From: Psychrobacter glacincola
GTDB taxonomy: Bacteria; Pseudomonadota; Gammaproteobacteria; Pseudomonadales; Moraxellaceae
Assembly (NCBI RefSeq): GCF_904846215.1
Contig: NZ_CAJGZK010000010.1
Span: 1 to 64,000 of the forward strand
DNA length: 64,000 nucleotides
Direction of reading: 5' to 3'
Positions within the stretch are counted from its first letter, which is position 1. Every line of letters begins with the position of its first letter. The notes beneath the pieces are model-generated. The model made no database searches, was not told where the DNA came from, and saw only the letters and a program-made list of their open reading frames with translations. The translations under genes were made by a program, and so were the position numbers. Below are positions 7,752 through 17,202 of the stretch, piece after piece.

Positions 7752-9113
7752 CTATTTTTGAATTAACATTGAGTGTATGTCATCGATGCTTAAGCCTTTA
7801 TCTTTCAAAGCCTGTATTAAAGCATCACTATCTATGTCTGATAGTGATGCTTGATTCTGCGCTGTCAATGCCCTTTCAATCTGCTGCCGAGCTGTCTGGA
7901 AGTCAACAACTTCGCCTTTGTCTCTAAGCAAATCTAAAAAATCAGCCCAAACTTGCATTATCTTACGGCGCTCTTCTAAGTGCTGCGCGTGGTTATAAAC
8001 TGCTCTGATGCTACTTTTTTTGTCATGTGCCATCTGCTTTTCAATAGCATCACCCATGTAGCCAAGCTCGTTTAAATTGGTTGAGGCAATGTGACGAAAG
8101 CCGTGACCTGTCTGTTTTCCACCATAACCTAAGATATCGAGTGCGTTATTGATAAACTCTTCACTATAAGGCTGATGCATGCCAGTATGATAAAACACGT
8201 ATTCATATTGACCTGTAATACATTTCATTTCCTCTAGCACTGCCAGCATTTGATCTGATAATGGTACGACATGCTTACGCGCAATTTTAAGATTATCAAT
8301 ATCGACACGCCATAGACGGTTCGGGAAGTCGATATGCTCCCATTTCATCATCCTGAGCTCGATAGTACGACAGAAAGAATATGCTAGAAACTTCATACCT
8401 AATCGAGTTTGATCATGACCATGATAGGCTTCAATGTCTTGTAAAAGCTTAGGTAAATCACTAAGCTCAACATGTTTCATGTGCTTAGTCTTCGCTTTCG
8501 GATATAGCTCTTTAAGCCCATCTGTATGATTTACCTCGATTAGGCGCTCTCTCATGGCTCTTCTAAGAATATTCCCAACGAGATCAATAGTGCGTCTGGT
8601 TACTTCTCGTGGTGAGGCCCCTTCATTATTAGTCCTACTTTCAATGTCATCTGCCATTAATTTACAATCTTCGAACGTCACATCTTTTAAAGCGATGCCC
8701 TTAAAGCTAGGTATAACGTCTTTATACATGCGATTATAATCCTGCTGATAGGTGCGAGGCTTTACGTTGCGCTCACGCTCCTCTAGCCATTCAAGCGCAT
8801 AATCATTGAACATTTTAGCTTGCTCATTCGCAAGCTTGTCTTGACGTTTTTTATTCTTTGGATTGATTCCATTAGCTAATAAAGCTTTAATATCAGCGTT
8901 AGCTATTCTTGCTTCTGCCAAGCCCATCTGTGGATATGTACCTAAAGTGGTTTTCTGCTGTTTATTATCAAAGCGATATGCACTTATCCATGTTCGCGTT
9001 CCTGAGCTGCGTACCAGTAATTGTAAACCTTGGTGATCACTATATTTGTCTGGACGAGAAGGGGTGCATTTATCAGTTGGCTTAAGCTTACGAATTTTGG
9101 CATCACTTAACAT
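7752..9113 (-). CDS. Tyrosine-type integrase, P4-like, with N-terminal arm-binding domain
   Basis: A 453-residue site-specific recombinase of the phage P4/CP4-57 integrase family. Residues 1-90 form the DUF4102-type arm-binding domain (LSDAKIRKLKP, LLVRSSGTRTWI, TLGTYPQMGLAEAR). The core-binding domain follows, and the catalytic domain carries R249, H337-x-x-R340, H363 and the nucleophile Y373. Such enzymes integrate elements into tRNA 3' ends. The gene reads away from tRNA-Ser(GGA), whose 3' end lies 283 bp upstream of its start, which is the standard island layout. The reading frame is intact, so the enzyme may be active. Confidence 0.95.
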   Translation of the reverse strand: MLSDAKIRKLKPTDKCTPSRPDKYSDHQGLQLLVRSSGTRTWISAYRFDNKQQKTTLGTYPQMGLAEARIANADIKALLANGINPKNKKRQDKLANEQAKMFNDYALEWLEERERNVKPRTYQQDYNRMYKDVIPSFKGIALKDVTFEDCKLMADDIESRTNNEGASPREVTRRTIDLVGNILRRAMRERLIEVNHTDGLKELYPKAKTKHMKHVELSDLPKLLQDIEAYHGHDQTRLGMKFLAYSFCRTIELRMMKWEHIDFPNRLWRVDIDNLKIARKHVVPLSDQMLAVLEEMKCITGQYEYVFYHTGMHQPYSEEFINNALDILGYGGKQTGHGFRHIASTNLNELGYMGDAIEKQMAHDKKSSIRAVYNHAQHLEERRKIMQVWADFLDLLRDKGEVVDFQTARQQIERALTAQNQASLSDIDSDALIQALKDKGLSIDDIHSMLIQK

Positions 9114-9168
9114 GCTGGTCTATTCCTTATACCTACAAGCTATATGTTTAAGGCCTAGAGACGATTAT

Positions 9169-9250
9169 GTTGGTCTAAGACATGTAGATTGAGATCGAAT
9201 ATTGGTCTAATTGAGGTGTATATGAATAATAGACCAACGGATAGGCCAAC
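9169..9250. repeat. Four TTGGTCTA-type repeats, candidate integrase arm sites
   Basis: Between integrase and tRNA the octamer TTGGTCTA occurs at 9170-9177 and 9202-9209, and in the opposite orientation as TAGACCAA at 9230-9237 and TAGGCCAA at 9242-9249 (one change). Two direct and two inverted copies within 80 bp of the integrase start suggest binding sites for the integrase N-terminal domain, an excisionase, or autoregulation. Confidence 0.5.
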
Positions 9251-9396
9251 ACAACACGTGGGATACATAGGGTTGGACGGGAATGTTTCGGACAGTAATA
9301 GATAATAAGTATAGACTGAAAGTCTTACTATTAAAGGTTTTAAGGGATATTTAGGATAGTATGGGACAGATTGGGAAAACAGGGAATAACTAAGAT

Positions 9397-9420
9397 TGGC
9401 GGTGAAGGAGGGATTCGAAC
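9397..9420. other. Presumed attachment site at the tRNA-Ser 3' end
   Basis: The 3' part of the tRNA-Ser gene (CCA end at 9397-9399 and T-arm) adjoins the integrase side of the island, so the crossover core should lie here. I did not find a second copy of this sequence between 1 and 9396, so the other attachment site should lie left of the window. Confidence 0.45.
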
Positions 9421-9487
9421 CCTCGATACGCGATTAACGTATACACACTTTCCAGGCGTGCGGTTTCAGCCACTCACCCACTTCACC
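9397..9487 (-). tRNA. tRNA-Ser (GGA anticodon)
   Basis: On the minus strand the gene begins GGTGAAG (9481-9487). Its acceptor partner CTTCACC is followed by discriminator G and an encoded CCA. The anticodon loop reads CCTGGAAAG, giving GGA, which reads UCC and UCU codons. A long variable arm (GTGTATACGTTAATCGCG region) and the T-arm GGTTCGAATCC support a serine tRNA of about 91 nt. It is the likely integration target of the island to its left. Confidence 0.95.
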
Positions 9488-9715
9488 GTTTTTAGTCGCG
9501 CTAACTTGAATACTAAAAAAACCATTCATTATAAAATGAGCATAGGCTTGTTTTAGTACTTAGGCTTTGAAATCCTGTATAGAACAGACAGGCGCTGATT
9601 TTTTGCAGGCCTTAGTATAGCGGATCGCATTCAAAATGTCACGGTTTGCGCAGCATCATTCTTTCTTTATTCTTAGGCGCCTGCTAGGATAGTGCATACA
9701 TGATAATAAGTATAA

Positions 9716-10624
9716 ATGGTTGAAAATTGCATGATAAGTGTTTTTAAGCATAGATTTAATCTGAAGAATGACGCAGTAATGTTCATTATCGCCGTCGTTC
9801 TGAGCATATCATCGGCATACGCTGATGACTTTACACAGTGTAGCCAATCATTTTATGGCGGTGTCTATCCTGAATTCAGCAATACTAAGCTGAGTAATAA
9901 TACCCAAGCACTGTGCATGGACGGTTTTGCTGTCATGTATTCAGGTGTATCACGTACGCCATTATGGTCAGCAGAATATTTAACGCGTAAGCGTTTGCAG
10001 CAGGCCAAACAAATCGACCGTGAAGACAGCTTTCATGAAGAAAGCCAATTACCACAGTCCATGCGAGCGCAACTTTCTGACTATTCAGGATCAGGCTATG
10101 ACCGCGGACATCTGGCACCGAATGGTGACATGGCCAATCGCAGTCAGCAGTATGATAGCTTTAGCCTTGCCAATATCGCCCCGCAATCACCGCGAAATAA
10201 CCGCTATATTTGGCGCAATATTGAATCGGCTACCCGCTACTTAACCCAGCAATACGGTGAGGTTTATACCGTCACAGGCGTGGCATTTACGGACAAAAAA
10301 GCCAAACAATTAGCGGGACGCGTACTGGTACCCAGCCATTTTTTTAAAGCCGTTTATATCCCCGTAAGCAACCAAGCAGGTGTTTACTATGCGCCAAACG
10401 ATGAATCTGAGCGTATCGAAATCATTAGTATTGATGAGCTGACTGCTAAAATTGGTATTGATGTTCTGCCGGTACTTGATGCAAAGACCAAAGCGCAAGC
10501 CTTGGATTTGCCGTTAAAAGCTGGTGAAGCTATGGATATACCAGAAAAAAAGGTAGAAGAGCCCACTTGGATATTATTTGTGGTAGCAATCTTTGAGTGG
10601 GTCATGACACAATTACAAACATAA
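9716..10624 (+). CDS. DNA/RNA non-specific endonuclease (NucA family), secreted
   Basis: A 302-residue member of the Endonuclease_NS family (Serratia nuclease/NucA), which cleaves DNA and RNA without sequence preference. The N-terminus has a hydrophobic signal segment (MFIIAVVLSISSAYA, residues 22-36), predicting export. The active-site motif YDRGHLAPNGDM gives the catalytic H132, and the metal-site region SPRNNRYIWRNIE follows at about 159-171. The C-terminus ends with a hydrophobic helix (WILFVVAIFEWVMT) that may anchor it. The start is uncertain: ATGs at 9716 and 9731 are both possible and neither has a strong ribosome site. Scavenging extracellular nucleic acid is a likely role. Confidence 0.9.
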   Translation: MVENCMISVFKHRFNLKNDAVMFIIAVVLSISSAYADDFTQCSQSFYGGVYPEFSNTKLSNNTQALCMDGFAVMYSGVSRTPLWSAEYLTRKRLQQAKQIDREDSFHEESQLPQSMRAQLSDYSGSGYDRGHLAPNGDMANRSQQYDSFSLANIAPQSPRNNRYIWRNIESATRYLTQQYGEVYTVTGVAFTDKKAKQLAGRVLVPSHFFKAVYIPVSNQAGVYYAPNDESERIEIISIDELTAKIGIDVLPVLDAKTKAQALDLPLKAGEAMDIPEKKVEEPTWILFVVAIFEWVMTQLQT

Positions 10625-10700
10625 ATCGTTCAATTATTACTGGAACTATGGGATTTTGCTACATCGTGTAATGTACTATTTATGAAAAAAGGAGGATTAG

Positions 10701-10964
10701 ATGATTGACCCATTTGCTAATAATCACCAAAGCATGCAGATTGGTGAGCTGGTTATTGAAAATCAAGAAGACAAAATTATTATTTATGGCGACATTAATC
10801 TGCTCTTAAATGACATTGGATATGAGCAGGCAAAGCAGTTGCATGAGCTGAGTAGTAAGATTTTACTCGCCTTTGAAAATAGCAGTCTCTATAATAATGA
10901 TGAAGCTAAGTCAAAAGAAAAAGATGACCAATCGGGCAAAATTATAGACAATCCATTCCTGTAA
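10701..10964 (+). CDS. Small hypothetical protein
   Basis: An 87-residue soluble protein with an excellent ribosome site (GGAGG, 6 bases before ATG). Residues 13-50 look like a beta-strand/helix unit (IGELVIENQEDKIIIYGDINL, then a helix), and the tail is charged. I do not recognise a family, and function is unknown. It follows the nuclease gene by 76 bp and could be co-transcribed. The space 10965-11235 holds only the presumed promoter of the next gene. Confidence 0.65.
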   Translation: MIDPFANNHQSMQIGELVIENQEDKIIIYGDINLLLNDIGYEQAKQLHELSSKILLAFENSSLYNNDEAKSKEKDDQSGKIIDNPFL

Positions 10965-11235
10965 CTTATTGATATAATTTTGATTTTATAGAAATAATAA
11001 ACTATAAAAAAATTACTAGGCAAATTCTAAAAATTGCTTATAATGGGTCAAGACAACGCTTATGCTGTTCAGATTTTTTATAAAAGGTGAATTGGTCATT
11101 CTGTATTTGCCGCACTAACGAGCGAAAACTGAATATAGTACCATTGACTATAATAAAAAATTGTTGGCAAAGGATAAGCTGAGGACGACAGAAACATATC
11201 GTTTCTAGTAATCATTAAATGAAGGGAGTCTATTT

Positions 11236-11619
11236 ATGAAACTATTCGCAAAAACTACGTTGGCAATCGCTGGTATCAGTTTAGCAAGCATGGCATTCGC
11301 CGCTGACCCACTAGCTAATACCACTTGGCAAACTTTTGACGAAGGCCAGCCTAAAGGCGTGATCAAAATCACTGAGTCAAATGGTGTTTTAACTGGTAAG
11401 CTTATCAGCACCGTTTCAGAGAAAGGTAAGAAGCACGTTGGTATGACTATTATTTCTGGTTTAAAAGCAGACGGTAATGGCAAATACAGTGGTGGTAAAA
11501 TCACTGATCCTGAAAAAAACAAGACTTATAAATTGACTGCTAACTTAAGCGGCAGCAGCCTTAACCTAAAAGGTCACTTAGGTCCATTCTCACGTAGCCA
11601 AACGTGGAAAAAGAAATAA
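11236..11619 (+). CDS. DUF2147 domain-containing exported protein
   Basis: A 127-residue protein with a clean signal peptide (MKLFAKTTLAIAGISLASMAFA, predicted cleavage before ADPLA). The mature part matches the DUF2147 pattern: a W-x-T-x-D/E-G-x-x-K-G-V-I-K-I strand near residue 33, an ILTGKL-like strand, an invariant-looking ISGLKADGNGKYSGGKITDPEKNKTY segment, and LKGHLG near the end. Members are small periplasmic beta-barrel proteins of unknown function. GGGAG lies at proper spacing before the ATG. A strong terminator follows, so it is probably monocistronic. Confidence 0.85.
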   Translation: MKLFAKTTLAIAGISLASMAFAADPLANTTWQTFDEGQPKGVIKITESNGVLTGKLISTVSEKGKKHVGMTIISGLKADGNGKYSGGKITDPEKNKTYKLTANLSGSSLNLKGHLGPFSRSQTWKKK

Positions 11620-11670
11620 ATCTAAGTTAATGTAATTCTCTTTATTAAGCTAAGTTTTGATAAAGAATAA

Positions 11671-11707
11671 AAAATCCCGCATTACCGAAAGGTTTGGCGG
11701 GATTTTT
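11671..11707. terminator. Intrinsic terminator after the DUF2147 gene
   Basis: Stem AAATCCCGC/GCGGGATTT encloses a smaller ACC-GAAA-GGT hairpin, with A and T runs on both sides, so it could work in both directions. Confidence 0.85.
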
Positions 11708-11776
11708 AGTTGTATCTATTTTTAGTGGTATCTACTTTTTAGGTTTGAAATCACTGCAAATTCAAGACACTGAAAA

Positions 11777-11914
11777 TATAGTCAGTAAAAAGCAATATCG
11801 ATACATTATATACTGCCGGTATGAATTTTTTGCAGTCTCTAGCTACGTAGGCACGGCAAGCAAGAAGCATTCATACCAGCAGTACCGTAATGTTTTTAGA
11901 ATATTTTGACCATA
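11777..11914. repeat. Palindromic intergenic element, copy 1 (core inverted relative to arms)
   Basis: A 138-bp element with ends TATAGTCAGT and TGACCATA. Inner arms TACTGCCGGTATGAA and TTCATACCAGCAGTA flank a core resembling the other copies (GCAGTCTCTAGCTACGTAGG then CACGGCAAGCAAGAA). Its outer arms match copy 3 (37132-37259) read on the opposite strand, but its core matches copy 3 on the same strand. It lies between convergent genes. Confidence 0.75.
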
Positions 11915-11959
11915 TATAGTCATTCTAAAATGATAGAAGTACAAGTTAAACAGTGCTTT

Positions 11960-12025
11960 GCTAGGATAAATGTTGCCACTTGCTGCGCAAATAGGCTTCA
12001 CAAGCTTCGAAAAAGTCATCCTAGC
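11960..12025. repeat. Short palindromic element, possibly related to the four-copy family
   Basis: GCTAGGAT and ATCCTAGC flank about 50 bp containing CACTTGCTGCGCAAATAGG then CTTCACAAGCTTCG, loosely like the family core (ACTTGCTGTGCCTATGCAG). Architecture is similar (complementary arms around a core) but sequence similarity is weak. It sits 37 bp past the amtB stop and could also terminate transcription. Confidence 0.4.
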
Positions 12026-12062
12026 AACATGGTGTTCTTGTTACAGTATGTTTGCTAATCAG

Positions 12063-13325
12063 CTATCTTATAAATTCCGGATAGGCTTCCATACCACACT
12101 CGGCAATATCGGCACCTTGATATTCTTCTTCTTCAGAGAGACGCAGACCGATGACAAGTTTAATAATACTCCAAACGATTAAACTGCTTACAAATACCCA
12201 TATAAAAATAGTAGCGGCACCGGCTAATTGACCGACTAATGACGCTGCCGGATTGGTCAGTGGTACAATCAATAGACCAAATAAGCCCACCACACCATGG
12301 ACAGAAATAGCGCCTACAGGATCGTCGATTTTCATTTTGTCTAGGAGCAGAATCGATAAGACGACAATGACACCTGCGGTCATACCAAATAGGGTAGCCT
12401 GTAGCGCAGAGGGCGTTAAAGGTTCTGCAGTAATAGCAACCAAACCTGCCAGTGCACCATTTAAGAGCATGGTAAGATCTGCTTTGCCAAAGATAAGGCG
12501 TCCAATAAGCAAGGCACCAATTGCTCCGCCAGCAGCGGCAGCATTGGTATTCAAAAATACAATAGCGACGGAATTGGCACTAGCGATATCACCCAGTTTT
12601 AATACTGAACCACCGTTAAAGCCAAACCAGCCCATCCATAAGATTAAGGTACCAAGTGCTGCCATTGGCAAATTTGCCCCAGGAATAGCGCGTATCTCAC
12701 CTTTAGAACCGTATTTACCGAGGCGCGCTCCTAAGAGTAGTACACCTGATAACGCCGCTGCAGCACCTGCTAAATGTACGATGCCAGAGCCTGCAAAATC
12801 AGAGAAGCCCAAGTCGCCCAAACTATATAGACCAAAAACCTCCTTGCCACCCCACGTCCAACTGCCTTCTAACGGATAAATAACTCCTGTCATCACCACG
12901 GCAAACAGTAAGAATGACCATAGCTTCATACGCTCAGCGACCGCGCCTGAGACAATAGACATACAAGTGGCAACAAAGACTACTTGGAAGAAAAAGTCGG
13001 ACGCACTGGAGTAAACGGCATCGCCATTAAAGCCATTTTCAGCTGAAGCCGCTAACGCATCAGTGACCAAGCTTTCGGTACCTGCAATCCCACTCAAAAA
13101 CAGATTGCCGTCATACATGATGGCATAACCGCATATCATGTACATGATACAGGCAGTCGCAAAAAGTGCGATATTTTTGGTTAGAATTTCGACCGTGTTT
13201 TTTGAGCGTACCAATCCTGCCTCTAACATTGTGAAACCCGCTGCCATCCACATGACAAGCGCACCACACATTAAGAAGTAAAACGTATCTAACGCGTACT
13301 GGAGCTCAAAGATTTGATTTTGCAT
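12063..13325 (-). CDS. amtB: Ammonium transporter Amt
   Basis: A 420-residue inner-membrane ammonium channel with about eleven transmembrane helices. The two pore histidines are H184 (AGSGIVHLAGA) and H343 (AISVHGVVGLFG), and the signature DFAGSGIVH is present. Length matches the family without a cleaved signal peptide. It lies 77 bp downstream of glnK on the same strand, and the encoded P-II protein blocks the channel when nitrogen is plentiful. A candidate sigma-54 promoter upstream of glnK would make both genes nitrogen-regulated. Confidence 0.95.
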   Translation of the reverse strand: MQNQIFELQYALDTFYFLMCGALVMWMAAGFTMLEAGLVRSKNTVEILTKNIALFATACIMYMICGYAIMYDGNLFLSGIAGTESLVTDALAASAENGFNGDAVYSSASDFFFQVVFVATCMSIVSGAVAERMKLWSFLLFAVVMTGVIYPLEGSWTWGGKEVFGLYSLGDLGFSDFAGSGIVHLAGAAAALSGVLLLGARLGKYGSKGEIRAIPGANLPMAALGTLILWMGWFGFNGGSVLKLGDIASANSVAIVFLNTNAAAAGGAIGALLIGRLIFGKADLTMLLNGALAGLVAITAEPLTPSALQATLFGMTAGVIVVLSILLLDKMKIDDPVGAISVHGVVGLFGLLIVPLTNPAASLVGQLAGAATIFIWVFVSSLIVWSIIKLVIGLRLSEEEEYQGADIAECGMEAYPEFIR

Positions 13326-13402
13326 GTTAATTCCCCCTTGAATATATGCAATGCAGAGATCGAGATAACCTATAAATTGATATTTATAGGTAGGTCTTGC
13401 GC

Positions 13403-13816
<414 letters not shown>

Positions 13817-13823
13817 TTAAGTG

Positions 13824-13842
13824 CTTCAAGAATTGTGCCAAA
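13824..13842 (-). promoter_or_regulatory. Candidate sigma-54 promoter for glnK-amtB
   Basis: On the minus strand TTGGCACAATTCTTGAAG resembles the -24/-12 consensus TGGCAC-N5-TTGC, with GG and the second G correctly spaced but GA in place of GC. It is about 80 bp before the glnK start. Sigma-54 and NtrC control of glnK-amtB is well established in related bacteria. Confidence 0.5.
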
Positions 13843-14091
13843 CCTACTCAAGGGGGAAGGTAGAATAGGGCACATTTACTCAAAATCATTAGCACAATGA
13901 CAAAAAATAGGCTTTATACAGTAAGTATAACCCTTGTTTTAATCTGTATAAACAAACGATTAACCTGTAACGTTACATGAATGCAAACTTTATTATAACC
14001 AACTTTTTAAGCACTTGGGGAAGATATGCCTTTATTTCCTGTGATGATTTGCTAAAAGATTGTAGGATATAAAAACAGCTAGAAAAGACAG

Positions 14092-14147
14092 AGGCTAATT
14101 TTTTATCAATATAAAGAGTGGTCTCTATATCGATAAAAAATTAGCCT
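14092..14147. terminator. Long bidirectional hairpin downstream of the universal stress gene
   Basis: A perfect 16-bp inverted repeat (AGGCTAATTTTTTATC and complement) encloses a second imperfect hairpin (ATATAAAGAG/CTCTATAT). AT-rich stems give T runs in both directions. It lies 34 bp after the stop of the gene at 14181-15035. The rest of 13799-14091 holds only the promoter candidate above. Confidence 0.6.
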
Positions 14148-14180
14148 TAGTGTCAAAAGAAATACAAAAAGGGCGTGGCT

Positions 14181-15035
14181 TTAGGCCTTAGGGAACAATA
14201 AGTACGGGGTAGTGATGCTCCCCAATAGCTTTTTAGTGGCGCTGCCTTTTAACAGCTCAATTAAGCGCGGTTGGGCAAAAGCGCCTGTCATCAGTAGACC
14301 GATATCGTTATCACGTTGGTAGTAGGTTAGCGCTGCGGTAACATCGCGGCAATCGAGCAAGGTTTTTTTGCATTTAATGCCAGCTTGTTTAAGACGCGCA
14401 TAGGCTTCACGTAACGCATCGCAGTTTTCAGAGTTCTCTTTACCGACCATGACGATATGAATCATCAATGCACGCACCAGTGGTGTTTTACATAGCCAAT
14501 TCAGCATTTTGTGCGAAGTGGGGCTATTATCAAACGCAAATAAAGCACTGCTAGGGGGCAAAAATGGTGCATGAGTCACCAAAATAGGGCAGAGACTGGA
14601 GCGGATAAGCTGGCTTAAAGTCGACTTACAGGTAACATGATGACCAATCACGATTAGTTGGGCTTGGTCATCGACATAATTAATGCTGTCATCGAGCTTT
14701 TCATGCCGATGAAGGGTGTAGGTTTTGATTTTGTGACGTTGCTGCTCGCAATAACTGCTGGCTTGATGTAAAAGCAGCTTACCTTGCGCTTTTAACTCGC
14801 AATTACTTAAGTGCTCTTTTGACGTGAATTGATCAAGTAAGGTGTTTTCATCATCAATATTGAGGCAGCCTGAATAATCAACGGCTGCTTTTTGCTGTAA
14901 GCTTGGTACTGAATAGAGCAGTCCAATCGGGGCTTGCAAGCGGATAGACGCCCACATACTTGCTTCTAATACCGCTTGCACATGGTTTGGGCAGTCTAAA
15001 CAGGCAATTACGCTATCTGGTTTCAAATTACTCAT
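14181..15035 (-). CDS. Universal stress protein, tandem UspA domains
   Basis: A 284-residue cytoplasmic protein made of two UspA-like domains (about 1-150 and 155-284). The second ends with GAFAQPRLIELLKGSATKKLLGS, close to the G-x2-G-x9-GS nucleotide-binding motif of ATP-binding Usps. The first half carries a degenerate version (IGHHVTCKSTLSQLIRS). It lies 146 bp downstream of the SulP transporter on the same strand. Usp proteins next to SulP transporters are known in other bacteria, so a regulatory or partner role is plausible but inferred. Confidence 0.85.
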   Translation of the reverse strand: MSNLKPDSVIACLDCPNHVQAVLEASMWASIRLQAPIGLLYSVPSLQQKAAVDYSGCLNIDDENTLLDQFTSKEHLSNCELKAQGKLLLHQASSYCEQQRHKIKTYTLHRHEKLDDSINYVDDQAQLIVIGHHVTCKSTLSQLIRSSLCPILVTHAPFLPPSSALFAFDNSPTSHKMLNWLCKTPLVRALMIHIVMVGKENSENCDALREAYARLKQAGIKCKKTLLDCRDVTAALTYYQRDNDIGLLMTGAFAQPRLIELLKGSATKKLLGSITTPYLLFPKA

Positions 15036-15181
15036 AAAGGCATCACATCATCTCAATAACTAAAATGCAAGCTGGGCAGTCGAGATATTGCGCTCAACTG
15101 CCCAAGCTGATTTTATATACCAATATCATTACTGATCAATAAACAAAGCGTCTATATCAGTTTGATAACACATATACAGCT

Positions 15182-16681
15182 CTAATCTAATAAGCCAATA
15201 TCTCGGCGATCATGAATAGAAAAACGATCAATAAGCGTGCGGCTGGCACTATTGAGTCCAACGACTTTGACATCAATCCCTTCGCGCTGCAAGCGTATGA
15301 CCAGCTTATCTAAGGTATCTACCGCGCTGATATCCCAAAAATGCGCTTGGCTAACATCGATGTGTACATTGTCTAACGCCTCTTTGGTATCAAAGCTTTG
15401 CAAAAATTGCGTCGTTGAAGCAAAGAACACTTGCCCTTGAACGTAATAATAACGCGTATTGCTACTGTCATCATATTCGCTAAATACGGTCAAGAATTGA
15501 CCGATTTTATTGGCAAAAGCCAAAGCAGATAACAGTACGCCAACGCCAACGCCATAGGCTAAGTTATGAGTAAAGACGGTAGTCAAAACGGTCGCTAGCA
15601 TGACGATGTTAAATGACATAGGATGGGTCTTAAATTCACGAATAGACTGCCAGTTAAAGGTGCCTATAGACACCATAATCATCACAGCTACCAGTGCCGC
15701 CATCGGTATCAAGCTGACCCAATCACTTAAAAACACCACCATAATCAGCAGTACCACACCGGCGATGAGCGTGGATAGTCGCGTGCGTCCACCAGATTTT
15801 ACGTTAATCATTGACTGGCCAATCATCGCACAGCCAGCCATGCCGCCGAAGAACCCTGAGACTACATTAGCAATACCTTGACCACGGCATTCGCGGTTTT
15901 TGTCGCTTGGCGTATCGGTCAGCTCATCGACAATGGTTGCTGTCATCATAGATTCCAACAACCCTACGATGGCAAGCGCGATAGAATAAGGCGCAATAAT
16001 AAGTAAAGTGGTCAAGTTTAACGGGATATCAGGAAGCAAAAACATCGGTAATGAATCTGGCAAGTCGCCCATGCTACCGACGTTACGAATATCAAGATTC
16101 ATATACATGGCAACAGCTGTCAAACCCACAATACAAACCAGTGGCGATGGAATAACGCGACCAATTTTAGGAATGAGGGGAAATAGGTAAATAATCGCCA
16201 AACCTGCGGCAGTCATAATATACACCATCATGCCGACGCGTTCAGTGGCAGGATTAAGCTCGGGCAGCTGCGCGGCAAATATTAAGATTGCCAACGCATT
16301 GACAAAACCAATGACCACTGAGCGCGATACAAAACGAATCAGATTACCGAGTTTTAAGATACCCATCACGATTTGAATACCACCGCACAATAAGGTTGCC
16401 GCAAGCAGGTATTGCAGACCGTGGTCGGCAACCAAATCAACCATGACCAGTGCCATGGCGCCCGTAGCTGCCGAAATCATACCCGGACGTCCACCAACAA
16501 AACTGATGACTACCGCGATGCAAAATGAGGCATATAAACCAACTTTTGGGTCGACACCGGCGATGATAGAAAAGGCAATGGCCTCTGGAATCAATGCCAG
16601 AGCAACAACCAAACCTGATAAGGTATCGCCACGAATATTGGAAAACCACTCTTCACGTAAATTACCAAAAAAAGATGTCAT
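15182..16681 (-). CDS. SulP family anion transporter with C-terminal STAS domain
   Basis: A 499-residue membrane transporter of the SLC26/SulP family. Residues 1-390 contain about 10-14 membrane helices with the family motif [21 protein letters not shown] near the N-terminus. The last 100 residues form a cytoplasmic STAS domain ([17 protein letters not shown] and the VDTLDKLV region). Substrate could be sulfate, bicarbonate or a dicarboxylate; sequence alone does not decide. I chose the ATG at 16681; a TTG at 16717 would add 12 unusual residues. The usp gene downstream is probably functionally linked. Confidence 0.88.
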   Translation of the reverse strand: MTSFFGNLREEWFSNIRGDTLSGLVVALALIPEAIAFSIIAGVDPKVGLYASFCIAVVISFVGGRPGMISAATGAMALVMVDLVADHGLQYLLAATLLCGGIQIVMGILKLGNLIRFVSRSVVIGFVNALAILIFAAQLPELNPATERVGMMVYIMTAAGLAIIYLFPLIPKIGRVIPSPLVCIVGLTAVAMYMNLDIRNVGSMGDLPDSLPMFLLPDIPLNLTTLLIIAPYSIALAIVGLLESMMTATIVDELTDTPSDKNRECRGQGIANVVSGFFGGMAGCAMIGQSMINVKSGGRTRLSTLIAGVVLLIMVVFLSDWVSLIPMAALVAVMIMVSIGTFNWQSIREFKTHPMSFNIVMLATVLTTVFTHNLAYGVGVGVLLSALAFANKIGQFLTVFSEYDDSSNTRYYYVQGQVFFASTTQFLQSFDTKEALDNVHIDVSQAHFWDISAVDTLDKLVIRLQREGIDVKVVGLNSASRTLIDRFSIHDRRDIGLLD

Positions 16682-17202
16682 AAGTAAACTGCATATGGTT
16701 GAAGACAAAAAAAGCAATCATTATTCAGTGATAGAATGATTGCATTGTGATGAACGTATCTAGAATGATAAAACTGTGTCCGCAATCATGGTTTGCGGTA
16801 GAAGAGGACAGATAAGCTGTCAGAAATATTATAAAAATATATATGATAAAAAATATGGGAGCGTATGGCCGTCATGGCATTAGTATAATATGAAACATTA
16901 CTAATGAGAGGCGACAGTCGCACGATAAGTGTGACAACATGATAAACTAAAACGCTAGGCTGAACTGGTCGTCAATATAGTGATTCTTTCTACGGTCGCT
17001 ATTATAGCATTAGCCACTCAATATAAAAACCGCCGTCTCATAGTATAAAGTATTGAAAAATCAGTACCGAAATGTGGTTGATACCGTTATCATGCTATTC
17101 ATTTTAAGCAGGTTGTTCAGGCGATATGTGCAGTATGTCAATTGCCTGTTTTCTTGATAGCATTTTGTTCGTTTATTTGTTCGTCTCATAAAAGGAAAAG
17201 CC
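16682..17202. other. Intergenic region between divergent sulP and murD
   Basis: About 520 bp with no convincing coding sequence on either strand. It must hold the promoters of both divergent genes. AAAGGAAAAG at about 17190 is the murD ribosome site. I see no repeat, tRNA or strong terminator. Confidence 0.4.

Noticed and set aside
1-9396. Second attachment site inside the window
   Set aside because: I looked for a repeat of the tRNA-Ser 3' end left of the integrase and found none.
9371-9556. Short open frame across tRNA-Ser on the opposite strand (GGEGGIRTLDTR-type peptide)
   Set aside because: This is the well-known spurious frame produced by reading the antisense of a serine tRNA; no ribosome site.
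12253-12879. Long open frame opposite amtB
   Set aside because: It lies wholly within amtB on the other strand, is proline/alanine-rich as expected for a shadow frame, and has no ribosome site.
16682-16717. Earlier TTG start for the SulP transporter
   Set aside because: It adds 12 residues unlike the family and lacks a ribosome site; the ATG at 16681 fits better.
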